From Bacteroidota bacterium (GTDB taxonomy: Bacteria > Bacteroidota > Bacteroidia > B-17B0 > B-17BO): a stretch of 7,903 nt of DNA. Numbering within the stretch: position 1 is the stretch's first letter; every line of letters begins with the position of its first letter. The position numbers were made by a program, and so were the translations under genes. The notes under the pieces were generated by a model. That model saw only the letters and a program-made list of their open reading frames with translations, was not told the origin of the DNA and searched no databases. Shown piece by piece: positions 1-6,298 of this stretch. Location of the stretch: positions 1-7,903 of the forward strand of contig CANHPI010000112.1 in NCBI GenBank assembly GCA_947462425.1. The letters are read 5' to 3'.

Positions 1-124
1 ATTTCTCTATTTTATGTGCGTCAGCAAAAAGCCAATTTAATTTTTGAATGTTTTCTGATGAGATGGAATCTTGTGCTTGAACTGCAAAAACGGTGTTGGA
101 TTGGTTTCCGAAGAAATGAATCAT
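1..124 (-). CDS. purL: Phosphoribosylformylglycinamidine synthase, N-terminal fragment (continues left of window)
   Basis: The minus-strand frame opens with ATG at 124-122 and stays open to the window edge, giving 41 codons that begin MIHFFGNQSNTVFAVQ and continue with KLNWLFADA. From memory of the family, this matches the start of the large single-chain PurL of Bacteroidota, where a short strand ending in AVQ or AVE is followed by a KLxWLxGDA-like segment. PurL converts FGAR, glutamine and ATP to FGAM in step four of purine synthesis, in the cytoplasm. The full enzyme is about 1,200 residues, so only the first 3 percent is here and none of the catalytic domains can be checked. A good Bacteroidota promoter lies 33 bases upstream and no earlier in-frame ATG is near, which supports this start. 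The identification rests on N-terminal similarity alone. Confidence 0.78.
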   Translation of the reverse strand, partial: MIHFFGNQSNTVFAVQAQDSISSENIQKLNWLFADAHKIEK

Positions 125-156
125 ATGTATTGATTTTTGTGAGATTTTTGAAGGTA

Positions 157-187
157 CAAAGTTAACTTTATAGAATTAATTAGCCAA
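157..187 (-). promoter_or_regulatory. Promoter of purL
   Basis: On the minus strand the -7 element TAACTTTG (164-157) matches the Bacteroidota consensus TAnnTTTG exactly. A TTG (187-185) lies 20 bases upstream of it, the expected -33 spacing. The predicted transcript starts near 153 and gives a leader of about 29 bases before the ATG at 124. It sits just downstream of the terminator of the preceding gene. I see no purine riboswitch fold in the short leader. Confidence 0.7.
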
Positions 188-230
188 TTAGCAAACCATT
201 ATTTATCCATAAAAATCAATAGATTTAAAC

Positions 231-263
231 AAAAAAAGGCTCAGTGTTTAACCGAGCCTTTTT
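231..263 (-). terminator. Rho-independent terminator after the DUF4412 gene
   Basis: The arms GGCTC (238-242) and GAGCC (254-258) are flanked by A and T runs that extend the pairing to ten base pairs, with an 11-base loop. Read on the minus strand, the hairpin ends in a run of U. It lies about 20 bases after the stop codon at 282 and ahead of the purL promoter. The A/T flanks are symmetric, so it could also stop plus-strand transcripts. Confidence 0.8.
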
Positions 264-281
264 AATAATTTAAGAGGAAAA

Positions 282-965
282 TTATTTTCCGCCTTGCATT
301 GCTTTTAATTCATCCATCGTCATCATTTTGTAACCTTCAGTTGATAAATTAAATTTAGAATCTGAAACGGGATCAATTGAAACTTCCTTTGCTACCATTT
401 TAAATTTCATTCCACCTTGCCCACCGGCATATTCAAAAGGAACTCCTTTTAATCCTTTCATAATATTTTGACCACGTCCTTTGCCTTCTTTGTTAGGATT
501 TTCGAATTTATCGCAATACCACATTTCAATTTTTTCTTCTTTTTTATCTTTACCAGATATCGTAGTAATTATTGCTTTTTTACACTCATAACCGGCAATT
601 GTTTTACTTTCAGCAATATATTCAATTTTTGGATCAACAGACTTAACTTTTTGTTTAGCTTCCTCTTTTTCCATTTCTTCTTTAGTTTGTACAACAGCTA
701 TTTTATTACCCATTTGCTCCATCAACATAGTCATTCCTTTCGAGTCTGCTAATGTTTGGTTAGTAAACATCATTGAGGTCATTTCTGTTAAAGACTTATC
801 ATTTTTAAATGTTACCTTAGTTTCCATGTCACCAATCATAGCAGCTTGTTCAGGAGGAAGACCTTCCAGTTTCATATCATACAAAATGTATCCTTCTTTA
901 ATTTGTGCATTTAATGATAATGCTGATAATGCAACAACAGCTAGCGTAGAGAATAATTTGTTCAT
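282..965 (-). CDS. Secreted DUF4412-family protein
   Basis: This 227-residue protein has a typical Sec signal peptide: MNKLF, a hydrophobic stretch to about residue 18, and a likely cleavage after SLNA (20/21). The mature part starts QIKEGYILYDMKLEG and carries the IAGYECKK motif at 123-130, then a strand ending MWYCDKF (148-154), and a tail of the form FNLSTEGYKMMTMDEL. This layout fits the DUF4412 family of Bacteroidota, predicted periplasmic or envelope proteins of unknown function, as far as I recognise it. A lysine/glutamate-rich segment (95-108) and a glycine-rich stretch (161-185) lie between the strands. The gene at 1210-1893 encodes a diverged paralogue. A possible -7 element lies about 74 bases upstream, and a strong terminator follows. 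No biochemical role can be read from the sequence. Confidence 0.8.
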   Translation of the reverse strand: MNKLFSTLAVVALSALSLNAQIKEGYILYDMKLEGLPPEQAAMIGDMETKVTFKNDKSLTEMTSMMFTNQTLADSKGMTMLMEQMGNKIAVVQTKEEMEKEEAKQKVKSVDPKIEYIAESKTIAGYECKKAIITTISGKDKKEEKIEMWYCDKFENPNKEGKGRGQNIMKGLKGVPFEYAGGQGGMKFKMVAKEVSIDPVSDSKFNLSTEGYKMMTMDELKAMQGGK

Positions 966-1038
966 TTGATTTATTTTTAAAATTTGAATTGTGTTTTCAA
1001 TTGTTATGCCAAGTTACCAATTTGATAGTTTTGAAATG

Positions 1039-1046
1039 CAAAAATA
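1039..1046 (-). promoter_or_regulatory. Possible -7 element of the DUF4412 gene at 282-965
   Basis: The minus strand reads TATTTTTG (1046-1039), an exact match to TAnnTTTG. It would give a leader of about 70 bases before the ATG at 965. No TTG is found at the expected -33 distance, so this may be a chance match in AT-rich DNA. Confidence 0.35.
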
Positions 1047-1136
1047 TGCTAAATGGTAAATTTAATTGATGAGTTGTGATGGAATTGGGATAATATTAAA
1101 CAGAATGCTGATAACATTGGTTTACTATGATTAAAA

Positions 1137-1170
1137 TATGATTTTATTTCTTTAGCCTTATAAAATCATA
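1137..1170 (-). terminator. Probable terminator after the second DUF4412 gene
   Basis: A perfect inverted repeat with 11-base arms (1137-1147 and 1160-1170, core ATGATTTTAT/ATAAAATCAT) has a 12-base loop. On the minus strand it is followed by UUUUAA. It lies 40 bases after the stop at 1210, where a terminator for the speA-DUF4412 unit would be expected. The stem has only two G-C pairs, so it is weak as a terminator and could instead be an operator for the gene at 282-965. Confidence 0.45.
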
Positions 1171-1209
1171 CCCATCTGTGAAACTAGTGTTCTTTGAAAA
1201 ATTTAAAAA

Positions 1210-1893
1210 CTATTTTTGGATATCATCAAATAATTTTTCCATTTCTTTACGCGTTACAATCTTATAAAAAGCCGGCACTTCAAAATCATCATCTTTTATA
1301 TCTTCTTTTTTTACTGATGTTGCGGTAAAACACATTTCTAGACCTAATTTTTTTAATCTGTATTGCATTAACATCCCTTTTATTTCTTTATATGGCCCAA
1401 TATTATTAATACTATCCACTCCTAATTCATCAGTGTAATATATATCAAAAATAACAGATGGATTATTAACCATTATTACTTTTACTTTTTTACAATTATA
1501 ACCGGCTATTTTTTTTATTTCTTCTGTTGGTTCAAACTTCAATTCGTACTCTTTGTTTTCCTCAACTAAATCTCCTTCTCTTTGAATACAAGCATTTTTA
1601 ATATCCATAAACTTAACCATTTGTGTTAAAGTTTTTTGTCTCGGGTTACTAATAAATGTGGTATTGAAAATTCCCATGGTACTCATTTCTACCTGAAGTT
1701 TATTGTCTTTAAACTTTACAGTTGCTGAACTAGGCGCTAAACCGGCCATTGGGTGTGATTGATCAACAACTTCAGCGTTATATTCGATTAACCCCTCTGT
1801 TAAAACATTTTCCGTTTTTTGAGAGCCAACACAAGTAACAAAAAACCAGCAAGAAAAAAGGATTGGGAAAATGAGTATTCGATTTGTTGGCAT
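1210..1893 (-). CDS. DUF4412-like envelope protein, possible lipoprotein
   Basis: This 227-residue protein starts at ATG 1893-1891. The frame extends one codon upstream to a TTG, which gives no reason to prefer it. Residues 1-21 form a hydrophobic signal (NRILIFPILFSCWFFV) ending FVTC. Cysteine 21 may be lipidated, although threonine just before it is unusual for a lipobox. Cleavage after VGS by signal peptidase I is the alternative. The motif IAGYNCKK (129-136) is followed by a strand with DIYYTDELG and a C-terminal part DFEVPAFYKIVTRKEMEKLF. These align with IAGYECKK, MWYCDKF and FNLSTEGYKMMTMDEL of the protein at 282-965, so the two are paralogues. The start is 56 bases after the speA stop and no promoter match lies between, so co-transcription with speA is likely. 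The function is unknown. Confidence 0.75.
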   Translation of the reverse strand: MPTNRILIFPILFSCWFFVTCVGSQKTENVLTEGLIEYNAEVVDQSHPMAGLAPSSATVKFKDNKLQVEMSTMGIFNTTFISNPRQKTLTQMVKFMDIKNACIQREGDLVEENKEYELKFEPTEEIKKIAGYNCKKVKVIMVNNPSVIFDIYYTDELGVDSINNIGPYKEIKGMLMQYRLKKLGLEMCFTATSVKKEDIKDDDFEVPAFYKIVTRKEMEKLFDDIQK

Positions 1894-1949
1894 CAAATTT
1901 CTTTAAGATCTAAAATTCTAAATGTAATCATTTGATTTTAATCGACAAA

Positions 1950-3347
1950 TTAATAACCTAAAATTTTCAACATCGATTTATAACTCTGCTCCTTAGCAAA
2001 TAATTTGGTAGTAAATTTACCGTCTTCATCTTTATCAATTAACACATGTTTTGGTGCAGGCACTAAACAGTGTTGGGTACCACCATAACCACTTAAAGCC
2101 TCTTGATAAGCGCCTGTATGAAAAAATCCGACATACAAGGGTTGTTTATCTGTTTTAGATACTTTTGGCAAAAACACCTGATTGGTATGAGCCTCGCTGT
2201 TATAGTAATCCATACTATCGCAGGTTAAGCCACCTAAATTAACAGGCACATACGGCTTATCCCAATTATTAACTGCTAACAATATAAAGCGTTGATTAAT
2301 TCCCCAAGTATCCGGAAGTGTAGTAATAAATGAACTATCAATCATGTACCATTGCTCTCGATCGTTTTGTTGTTTTTGGTCAATAATAGAGTACAAAGTA
2401 GCACCACTTTCAGCTACAGTAAACGACCCAAATTCAGTAAAAATATTTGGTTCATCTATTTCGTGTTGTGTACAATAAGATTTAATTTGAGCAACTATTT
2501 CTTCAATCATGTACTCATAATTATAATCAAAACTTAATGAGGTTCTAATTGGCATACCCCCACCAATATTTAAAGAATCTAAACTTGGGCAAATTTTCTT
2601 TAATTCTTTATAAATATTTAAACACTTGTTTAATTCTGTCCAGTAATAAATGGTATCCTTAATTCCGTTATTAATAAAAAAATGTAAGAGTTTTAGTTCA
2701 AACTTAGGATTGTTTTGAATCTTCTCGGTATATAAACTAATAATATCAGTATACCTAACTCCTAATCTAGAGGAATAAAAAGCGAAAGAAGGTTCTTCCT
2801 CGGTACTAATTCTAATGCCAAGTTTACATTTAGCTACTTTTACATTCTTTTTATAGTAATCAAACTCATCTAAATGGTCTAGAACTGGAATTACATTATA
2901 ACCATCATTTAACAATTCTGATATATATTGTTTGTAATTAGTCTTTTTATAGCCATTACAAATAATGAATGTATCCTTTGTAATTTTTTTCTTTTTGATT
3001 TGCTCTCTTATAATTTGAATATCGTAGGCAGAAGATGTTTCGATATGAACATCATTTTTCATAACCTCATCTAAAACAAAACTAAAATGAGAACTTTTTG
3101 TGCAGTAACAATACACGTATTTTCCTTTATAATCAGCTTTAGCCATCGCTACATTAAACATTCGTTTTGCCTTTTGTATTTGCGAGGATATTTTTGGCAA
3201 ATAGGTAATTTTTAATGGAGTACCATATTGTTTAATAATATCCATTAAAGGAATATCGTTAAATAATAATTCGTTATCAACTACCTCAAAAGATTCCTGA
3301 GGGAAATCGAAGGTTTGCTCAATTAAATTTTGATATTTATTTTCCAT
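1950..3347 (-). CDS. speA: Arginine decarboxylase, PLP-dependent fold-III type (Bacteroidota form)
   Basis: This enzyme of 465 residues belongs to the Orn/DAP/Arg decarboxylase 2 (alanine racemase fold) family. It probably converts arginine to agmatine, the first step of polyamine synthesis, in the cytoplasm. The following sites fit the family: Lys84 in YCYCTKSSHF as the PLP lysine, the phosphate-binding NIGGG at 260-264, Glu305 in TEFGSF, the catalytic Cys376-Asp377 in GGLTCDSMDYY, and Tyr414 in HTGAY. It is far shorter than the 630-residue enterobacterial SpeA but has the usual length of the flavobacterial enzyme, whose sequence I recognise. Substrate choice of arginine over ornithine or diaminopimelate is inferred from that resemblance. 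The frame extends six codons upstream to a GTG at 3365. I prefer ATG 3347, because the promoter lies at 3352-3381 and the GTG would be upstream of the transcription start. Confidence 0.85.
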   Translation of the reverse strand: MENKYQNLIEQTFDFPQESFEVVDNELLFNDIPLMDIIKQYGTPLKITYLPKISSQIQKAKRMFNVAMAKADYKGKYVYCYCTKSSHFSFVLDEVMKNDVHIETSSAYDIQIIREQIKKKKITKDTFIICNGYKKTNYKQYISELLNDGYNVIPVLDHLDEFDYYKKNVKVAKCKLGIRISTEEEPSFAFYSSRLGVRYTDIISLYTEKIQNNPKFELKLLHFFINNGIKDTIYYWTELNKCLNIYKELKKICPSLDSLNIGGGMPIRTSLSFDYNYEYMIEEIVAQIKSYCTQHEIDEPNIFTEFGSFTVAESGATLYSIIDQKQQNDREQWYMIDSSFITTLPDTWGINQRFILLAVNNWDKPYVPVNLGGLTCDSMDYYNSEAHTNQVFLPKVSKTDKQPLYVGFFHTGAYQEALSGYGGTQHCLVPAPKHVLIDKDEDGKFTTKLFAKEQSYKSMLKILGY

Positions 3348-3351
3348 AATG

Positions 3352-3382
3352 CAAATGTAACTCACTTACATTACACTACAAA
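3352..3382 (-). promoter_or_regulatory. Promoter of speA, predicted to give a leaderless mRNA
   Basis: The minus strand has TTTG (3382-3379), 19 bases, then TACATTTG (3359-3352), an excellent match to the Bacteroidota promoter. The -7 element ends four bases before the ATG at 3347. In this promoter class transcription starts about four to seven bases after the element, so the mRNA would begin at or within a few bases of the start codon. Confidence 0.7.
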
Positions 3383-3396
3383 GTAGTAAAGTAAGT
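3364..3396. promoter_or_regulatory. Dyad over the speA -33 element (candidate operator)
   Basis: ACTAC (3375-3379) and GTAGT (3383-3387) form a perfect inverted repeat around AAA. The outer arms ACTTAC (3364-3369) and GTAAGT (3391-3396) add a second, slightly off-centre symmetric pair. The centre falls on the TTTG of the -33 element. It lies upstream of the predicted transcription start, so it would act as DNA, not RNA. The regulator is unknown. Confidence 0.4.
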
Positions 3397-3460
3397 AATT
3401 TGGATTTTAACATTAATATAATACTAGCTTAACTGTTAAGGATTTTTAAACAAAATTTAA

Positions 3461-3553
3461 ATGAATATTGCGGAATCTGGAATTGCTAAAAAAGATTCAT
3501 ACTCTTACCAAATTGAAAATTATAAACTATACAATTTATTTAGTCTTTTTTAA
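3461..3553 (+). CDS. Possible small ORF upstream of the DUF4293 gene (30 residues)
   Basis: An ATG at 3461 opens a 30-codon frame (starts MNIAESGIAKKDSYSYQ, ends NLFSLF) that stops 27 bases before the DUF4293 start. The peptide has a protein-like mix, rich in tyrosine, serine and lysine, with no hydrophobic segment that would mark a signal or membrane peptide. I recognise no family. It has no clear promoter or ribosome binding site. It could be a leader peptide, a gene remnant or chance, and chance is a serious possibility at this length. Confidence 0.2.
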   Translation: MNIAESGIAKKDSYSYQIENYKLYNLFSLF

Positions 3554-3580
3554 ATAAAAACAAAACCTTAATTTTACAAT

Positions 3581-4027
3581 ATGATTCAACGAAAACAAAC
3601 TCTTTTTTTATTAGCTGTATTGATAATTGCCATTATCCAGTTTTTTTTACCATTTCAAACTTTTTCTTCAACAGAAGAAACATGGCCTATATGTTTAATG
3701 CCGGGTTGTAGTTCAGATATTATTAGTACATATATATATATACCTATGGTTTTTAATTTCCTTGTTCTTATTTTATCATGTTCAACCATTTTTTTATACA
3801 AAAATCGGGTGTTTCAATATAAATTAGCCAATCTTACTGCTTTGTTTAGTGTATTTATAGTAGGTTTCTTTTTCTTGTTATCATTTTTAAAAGATAATGC
3901 TATAGGTTCTATAAAATACGAGATAGGCGCATTTTTACCTGTTATGAGTGCTATTTTTGCATTTATTGCCGCTCACTTTATTAAGAAAGACGAGCTTTTG
4001 GTAAGAAGTGCGGATAGAATTAGATAA
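3581..4027 (+). CDS. DUF4293-family four-helix membrane protein
   Basis: This 148-residue inner-membrane protein has four clear hydrophobic segments at about 8-25, 51-73, 82-103 and 118-134. The N-terminus MIQRKQTLFLLA and the C-terminal KKDELLVRSADRIR are the two conserved ends I associate with the DUF4293 family, which is found in Bacteroidota and has no known function. A short loop with two cysteines (WPICLMPGC, 35-43) lies between helices 1 and 2. The gene is divergent from speA and stands alone. A poor -7 match (TAATTTTA, 3569-3576) lies just before the ATG, with no -33 element, so its promoter is uncertain. A weak hairpin follows at 4044-4070. Confidence 0.8.
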   Translation: MIQRKQTLFLLAVLIIAIIQFFLPFQTFSSTEETWPICLMPGCSSDIISTYIYIPMVFNFLVLILSCSTIFLYKNRVFQYKLANLTALFSVFIVGFFFLLSFLKDNAIGSIKYEIGAFLPVMSAIFAFIAAHFIKKDELLVRSADRIR

Positions 4028-4043
4028 AATACTTTTATAATTT

Positions 4044-4070
4044 AAAGTTATAACTGCATATTAACTTTTT
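4044..4070 (+). terminator. Weak possible terminator after the DUF4293 gene
   Basis: AAAGTTA (4044-4050) and TAACTTT (4062-4068) form a seven-pair stem with an 11-base loop, ending in five T (4066-4070). It starts 16 bases after the stop codon. The stem has a single G-C pair, so its strength is doubtful. Confidence 0.35.
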
Positions 4071-4218
4071 AATCTTTATTAATTTTTCTGTTTGATTGAA
4101 AATTGACAAATCAATTTCTTTAAAATTCTTTTTTGTTGACAATTAGGTCTTTTTTTGAACATTTATCCTTATTTCGACCAAAAAAAGTTGACTTTCTGTT
4201 CTTTTTGCGAAAAAATGA

Positions 4219-4226
4219 TACTTTTG
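4219..4226 (+). promoter_or_regulatory. -7 element of the accB-accC promoter
   Basis: TACTTTTG matches TAnnTTTG exactly and predicts transcription from about 4231, giving a leader of about 21 bases before the accB ATG. The -33 region is poor, with no TTG at 19-21 bases upstream, so an activator may be needed or the spacing may be unusual. Confidence 0.6.
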
Positions 4227-4251
4227 CACTCACTAACTAAAACATTAAAAA

Positions 4252-4743
4252 ATGAAATTAACTGAAATTCAAGATTTAATTAAATTTGTTTCAAAAAGCG
4301 GAGTAAATGAAGTTGAACTAGAAACAAAGGAAATAAAAATTGTAATAAAAACTGGTAAACAAGCAGCTCCAGTTGTTTATCAAAATGCGCCCATGCAATA
4401 TGCACCCGCACCAGCTCCTGCACAAGTTATGGCAGCCGCTCCTGTTGCAGAAAACGTAACTCCAGTTGCTACACCTGCAGCAGCTCCATCTAACGATTCA
4501 AAATACATAACAGTAAAATCACCAATGATTGGTACTTTTTACCGCTCTGCTGGTCCTGATAAACCACCTTTTGTTAATGTTGGAGATGAAATTACAATTG
4601 GAAAACCAGTTTGTATCATTGAAGCAATGAAGTTATTTAACGAAATTGAAAGTGAAGTAAAAGGAAAAATCGTTAAAGTATTAATTGATGATGCTACTCC
4701 TGTTGAGTATGATCAGCCATTATTTCTTGTTGATCCATCATAG
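4252..4743 (+). CDS. accB: Acetyl-CoA carboxylase biotin carboxyl carrier protein
   Basis: This 163-residue BCCP carries the biotin that shuttles carboxyl groups from biotin carboxylase to the carboxyltransferase, giving malonyl-CoA for fatty acid synthesis in the cytoplasm. The N-terminal part (1-35, MKLTEIQDLIKFVSKSGVNE) is the segment that meets AccC. A mobile linker rich in Ala and Pro follows (about 38-80, with APAPAPA). The biotinyl domain (84-162) contains SPMIGTFYRS, the thumb region (about 99-107), and EAMKL at 124-128 with Lys127 as the biotin site. The length is normal for the family. It is the first gene of a two-gene unit with accC, 77 bases downstream. The carboxyltransferase genes accA and accD are not in the window, which is normal for this phylum. 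A-rich sequence lies before the ATG, with no Shine-Dalgarno. Confidence 0.96.
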   Translation: MKLTEIQDLIKFVSKSGVNEVELETKEIKIVIKTGKQAAPVVYQNAPMQYAPAPAPAQVMAAAPVAENVTPVATPAAAPSNDSKYITVKSPMIGTFYRSAGPDKPPFVNVGDEITIGKPVCIIEAMKLFNEIESEVKGKIVKVLIDDATPVEYDQPLFLVDPS

Positions 4744-4756
4744 TAATTCAATATTG

Positions 4757-4812
4757 AAAGTTTAAGATGATAAGATTAAAATATCTTAAATTTTAAACTT
4801 TAAACTTTAAAT
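4757..4812 (+). repeat. Hairpin and heptamer repeats between accB and accC
   Basis: TTTAAGAT (4761-4768) and ATCTTAAA (4783-4790) form a perfect inverted repeat, which A-T pairs and one wobble extend to about 12 pairs (4757-4768 with 4783-4794). It overlaps three tandem heptamers, TTTAAAC, TTTAAAC and TTTAAAT (4792-4812). AAGTTTAA (4758-4765) can also pair with TTAAACTT at 4793-4800 or 4800-4807, so competing folds are possible. No U run follows, so it is not a terminator. Confidence 0.5.
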
Positions 4813-4820
4813 CTAAATAA

Positions 4821-6164
4821 ATGTTTAAAAAAATATTAATTGCCAATCGTGGCGAGATTGCTTTACGTGTGATAAGAACTTGTAAAGAAATGGGAATAAA
4901 AACAGTAGCTGTTTATTCAACTGCTGATAAAGAATCATTACACGTTAAATTTGCCGATGAGGCAGTGTGTATTGGTCCACCGCCAAGTAAAGATAGTTAC
5001 CTAAACATGGCAAACATTATTGCTGCTGCCGAAATTACTAATGCAGACGCTATACACCCAGGTTATGGTTTTTTAAGTGAGAATGCAAAGTTTTCAGAAA
5101 TCTGTCGCCAAAATAAAATTAAATTTATTGGAGCCTCTCCTGAAATGATTAATCAAATGGGAGATAAAAGTAATGCTAAAGCTACGATGATAGCTGCAGG
5201 CGTGCCTTGTGTGCCAGGTTCGGTTGGTTTATTAGAAAATGTTGAACAAGGTATTGAATTAGCCAAATCAATTGTATATCCTGTAATTATTAAAGCGACT
5301 GCTGGTGGTGGTGGAAAAGGAATGCGTATTATTTGGAGAGAAGAAGACTTTCAAAATGCATGGGATAGTGCAACACACGAAGCAACTGCTGCTTTTGGTA
5401 ATGGCGCCATGTATATGGAAAAATATATTGAAGAACCTCGTCATATTGAAATTCAAATTGTAGGTGACGCACACGGTAAAGCATGTCATTTAAGTGAAAG
5501 AGATTGTTCAGTGCAACGTCGTCACCAAAAACTAGTGGAAGAAACGCCTTCTCCATTTATGACTCCTGAACTGCGAGAGCAAATGGGAGATGCTGCTGTA
5601 AAAGCTGCCTTATCTATTGGTTATGAAGGTGTGGGTACTGTAGAGTTTTTGGTTGATAAACACCGTAACTTCTATTTTATGGAAATGAATACCCGTATTC
5701 AGGTAGAACATCCTATAACTGAAGAAGTAATTAACTACGATTTAATACGTGAACAAATTTTAGTAGCAGCTGGTGTGCCTATTTCCGGTAAAAACTATTA
5801 TCCTCAATTACACGCTATCGAATGCCGTATTAATGCAGAAGATCCTTTTAAAAACTTTACGCCTTCTCCAGGTAAAATTACAACCTTACATACACCCGGT
5901 GGGCACGGTATACGCGTAGACTCTCACGTTTACAGCGGTTACACTATTCCTCCTAATTACGATAGTATGGTTGGTAAATTAATAACTGTTGCGCAAACGC
6001 GTGAGGAAGCAATTGCAAAAATGTTGCGCGCCTTAAGCGAATATGTAATTGAAGGTGTAAAAACAACTATTCCTTTTCATATTAAATTAATGCAAAACGA
6101 AGATTTTAAAGCAGGAAACTATACTACCAAGTTTATGGAAACTTGGGATTATAATAAAGATTAA
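4821..6164 (+). CDS. accC: Acetyl-CoA carboxylase biotin carboxylase subunit
   Basis: This 447-residue ATP-grasp enzyme carboxylates the biotin on AccB using bicarbonate and ATP. The N-terminal domain starts [19 protein letters not shown], and [11 protein letters not shown] lies at 81-91. The ATP-binding residues follow: Lys116, Lys158, the glycine-rich loop GGGGKGM (162-168) and the [11 protein letters not shown] segment (200-210). The active site is seen in [12 protein letters not shown] (226-237), Glu275, and [12 protein letters not shown] (287-298), with Glu288, Asn290, Arg292 and Glu296. ECRINAEDP (334-342) supplies the arginine matching E. coli Arg338. The length is close to the E. coli enzyme (449), with no fused carrier domain, so this is the stand-alone bacterial subunit. 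It follows accB by 77 bases and ends before a strong terminator. All key residues appear intact. Confidence 0.97.
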   Translation: MFKKILIANRGEIALRVIRTCKEMGIKTVAVYSTADKESLHVKFADEAVCIGPPPSKDSYLNMANIIAAAEITNADAIHPGYGFLSENAKFSEICRQNKIKFIGASPEMINQMGDKSNAKATMIAAGVPCVPGSVGLLENVEQGIELAKSIVYPVIIKATAGGGGKGMRIIWREEDFQNAWDSATHEATAAFGNGAMYMEKYIEEPRHIEIQIVGDAHGKACHLSERDCSVQRRHQKLVEETPSPFMTPELREQMGDAAVKAALSIGYEGVGTVEFLVDKHRNFYFMEMNTRIQVEHPITEEVINYDLIREQILVAAGVPISGKNYYPQLHAIECRINAEDPFKNFTPSPGKITTLHTPGGHGIRVDSHVYSGYTIPPNYDSMVGKLITVAQTREEAIAKMLRALSEYVIEGVKTTIPFHIKLMQNEDFKAGNYTTKFMETWDYNKD

Positions 6165-6169
6165 TTTTT

Positions 6170-6205
6170 AAAATAGCCTCTCAATATTGAGAGGCTATTT
6201 TTTTG
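6170..6205 (+). terminator. Strong terminator of the accB-accC operon
   Basis: A perfect 32-base palindrome spans 6170-6201 with its centre between 6185 and 6186 (core GCCTCTCAAT/ATTGAGAGGC). It is followed by more T on the plus strand. It starts five bases after the accC stop. Because it is symmetric and A-flanked on the other side, it may also stop the convergent minus-strand transcript of the GTPase gene. Confidence 0.92.
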
Positions 6206-6209
6206 ACCA

Positions 6210-6246
6210 AAAACTTTTATTAAGTCATCTTCACTCAAAAAGTTTT
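6210..6246 (-). terminator. Possible terminator of the COG0523 gene
   Basis: AAAACTTTT (6210-6218) and AAAAGTTTT (6238-6246) form a nine-pair inverted repeat with a 19-base loop. It lies about 50 bases after the GTPase stop codon. The second arm ends in U on the minus strand. It has one G-C pair, so it is weak alone, and the operon terminator at 6170-6201 may do the real work. Confidence 0.3.
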
Positions 6247-6298
6247 CTAGAGAAAATTGCAAGAAGGATTGTGTAAGTCTTTTAATTAAGATTACAAA

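Noticed and set aside
468..752. Plus-strand ORF of 94 codons rich in Phe, Ile and Asn
   Set aside because: It lies wholly antisense to the DUF4412 gene at 282-965. Its phenylalanine runs are the complement of that gene's lysine and glutamate codons.
1894..1896. TTG start one codon before the ATG of the second DUF4412 gene
   Set aside because: ATG is immediately next to it and nothing favours TTG.
2352..2537. Plus-strand ORF of 61 codons
   Set aside because: It is antisense to the conserved middle of the arginine decarboxylase, with no promoter or family resemblance.
3348..3365. N-terminal extension of speA to a GTG start (MSYICI)
   Set aside because: The extension overlaps the -7 element and would lie upstream of the predicted transcription start. 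The ATG at 3347 begins the sequence expected for the family.
3417..3422. TATAAT sequence in the speA-DUF4293 spacer
   Set aside because: It is expected by chance in AT-rich DNA. Bacteroidota primary sigma factor uses TAnnTTTG, and no matching -33 element is present.
4092..4114. TTGATT/AATCAA inverted repeat after the DUF4293 gene
   Set aside because: The six-pair A-T-rich stem has no U run or placement that would suggest a function.
5268..5556. Two overlapping minus-strand ORFs (5268-5489 and 5329-5556)
   Set aside because: Both lie inside accC, over its highly conserved ATP-binding and active-site region, and look like shadow frames.
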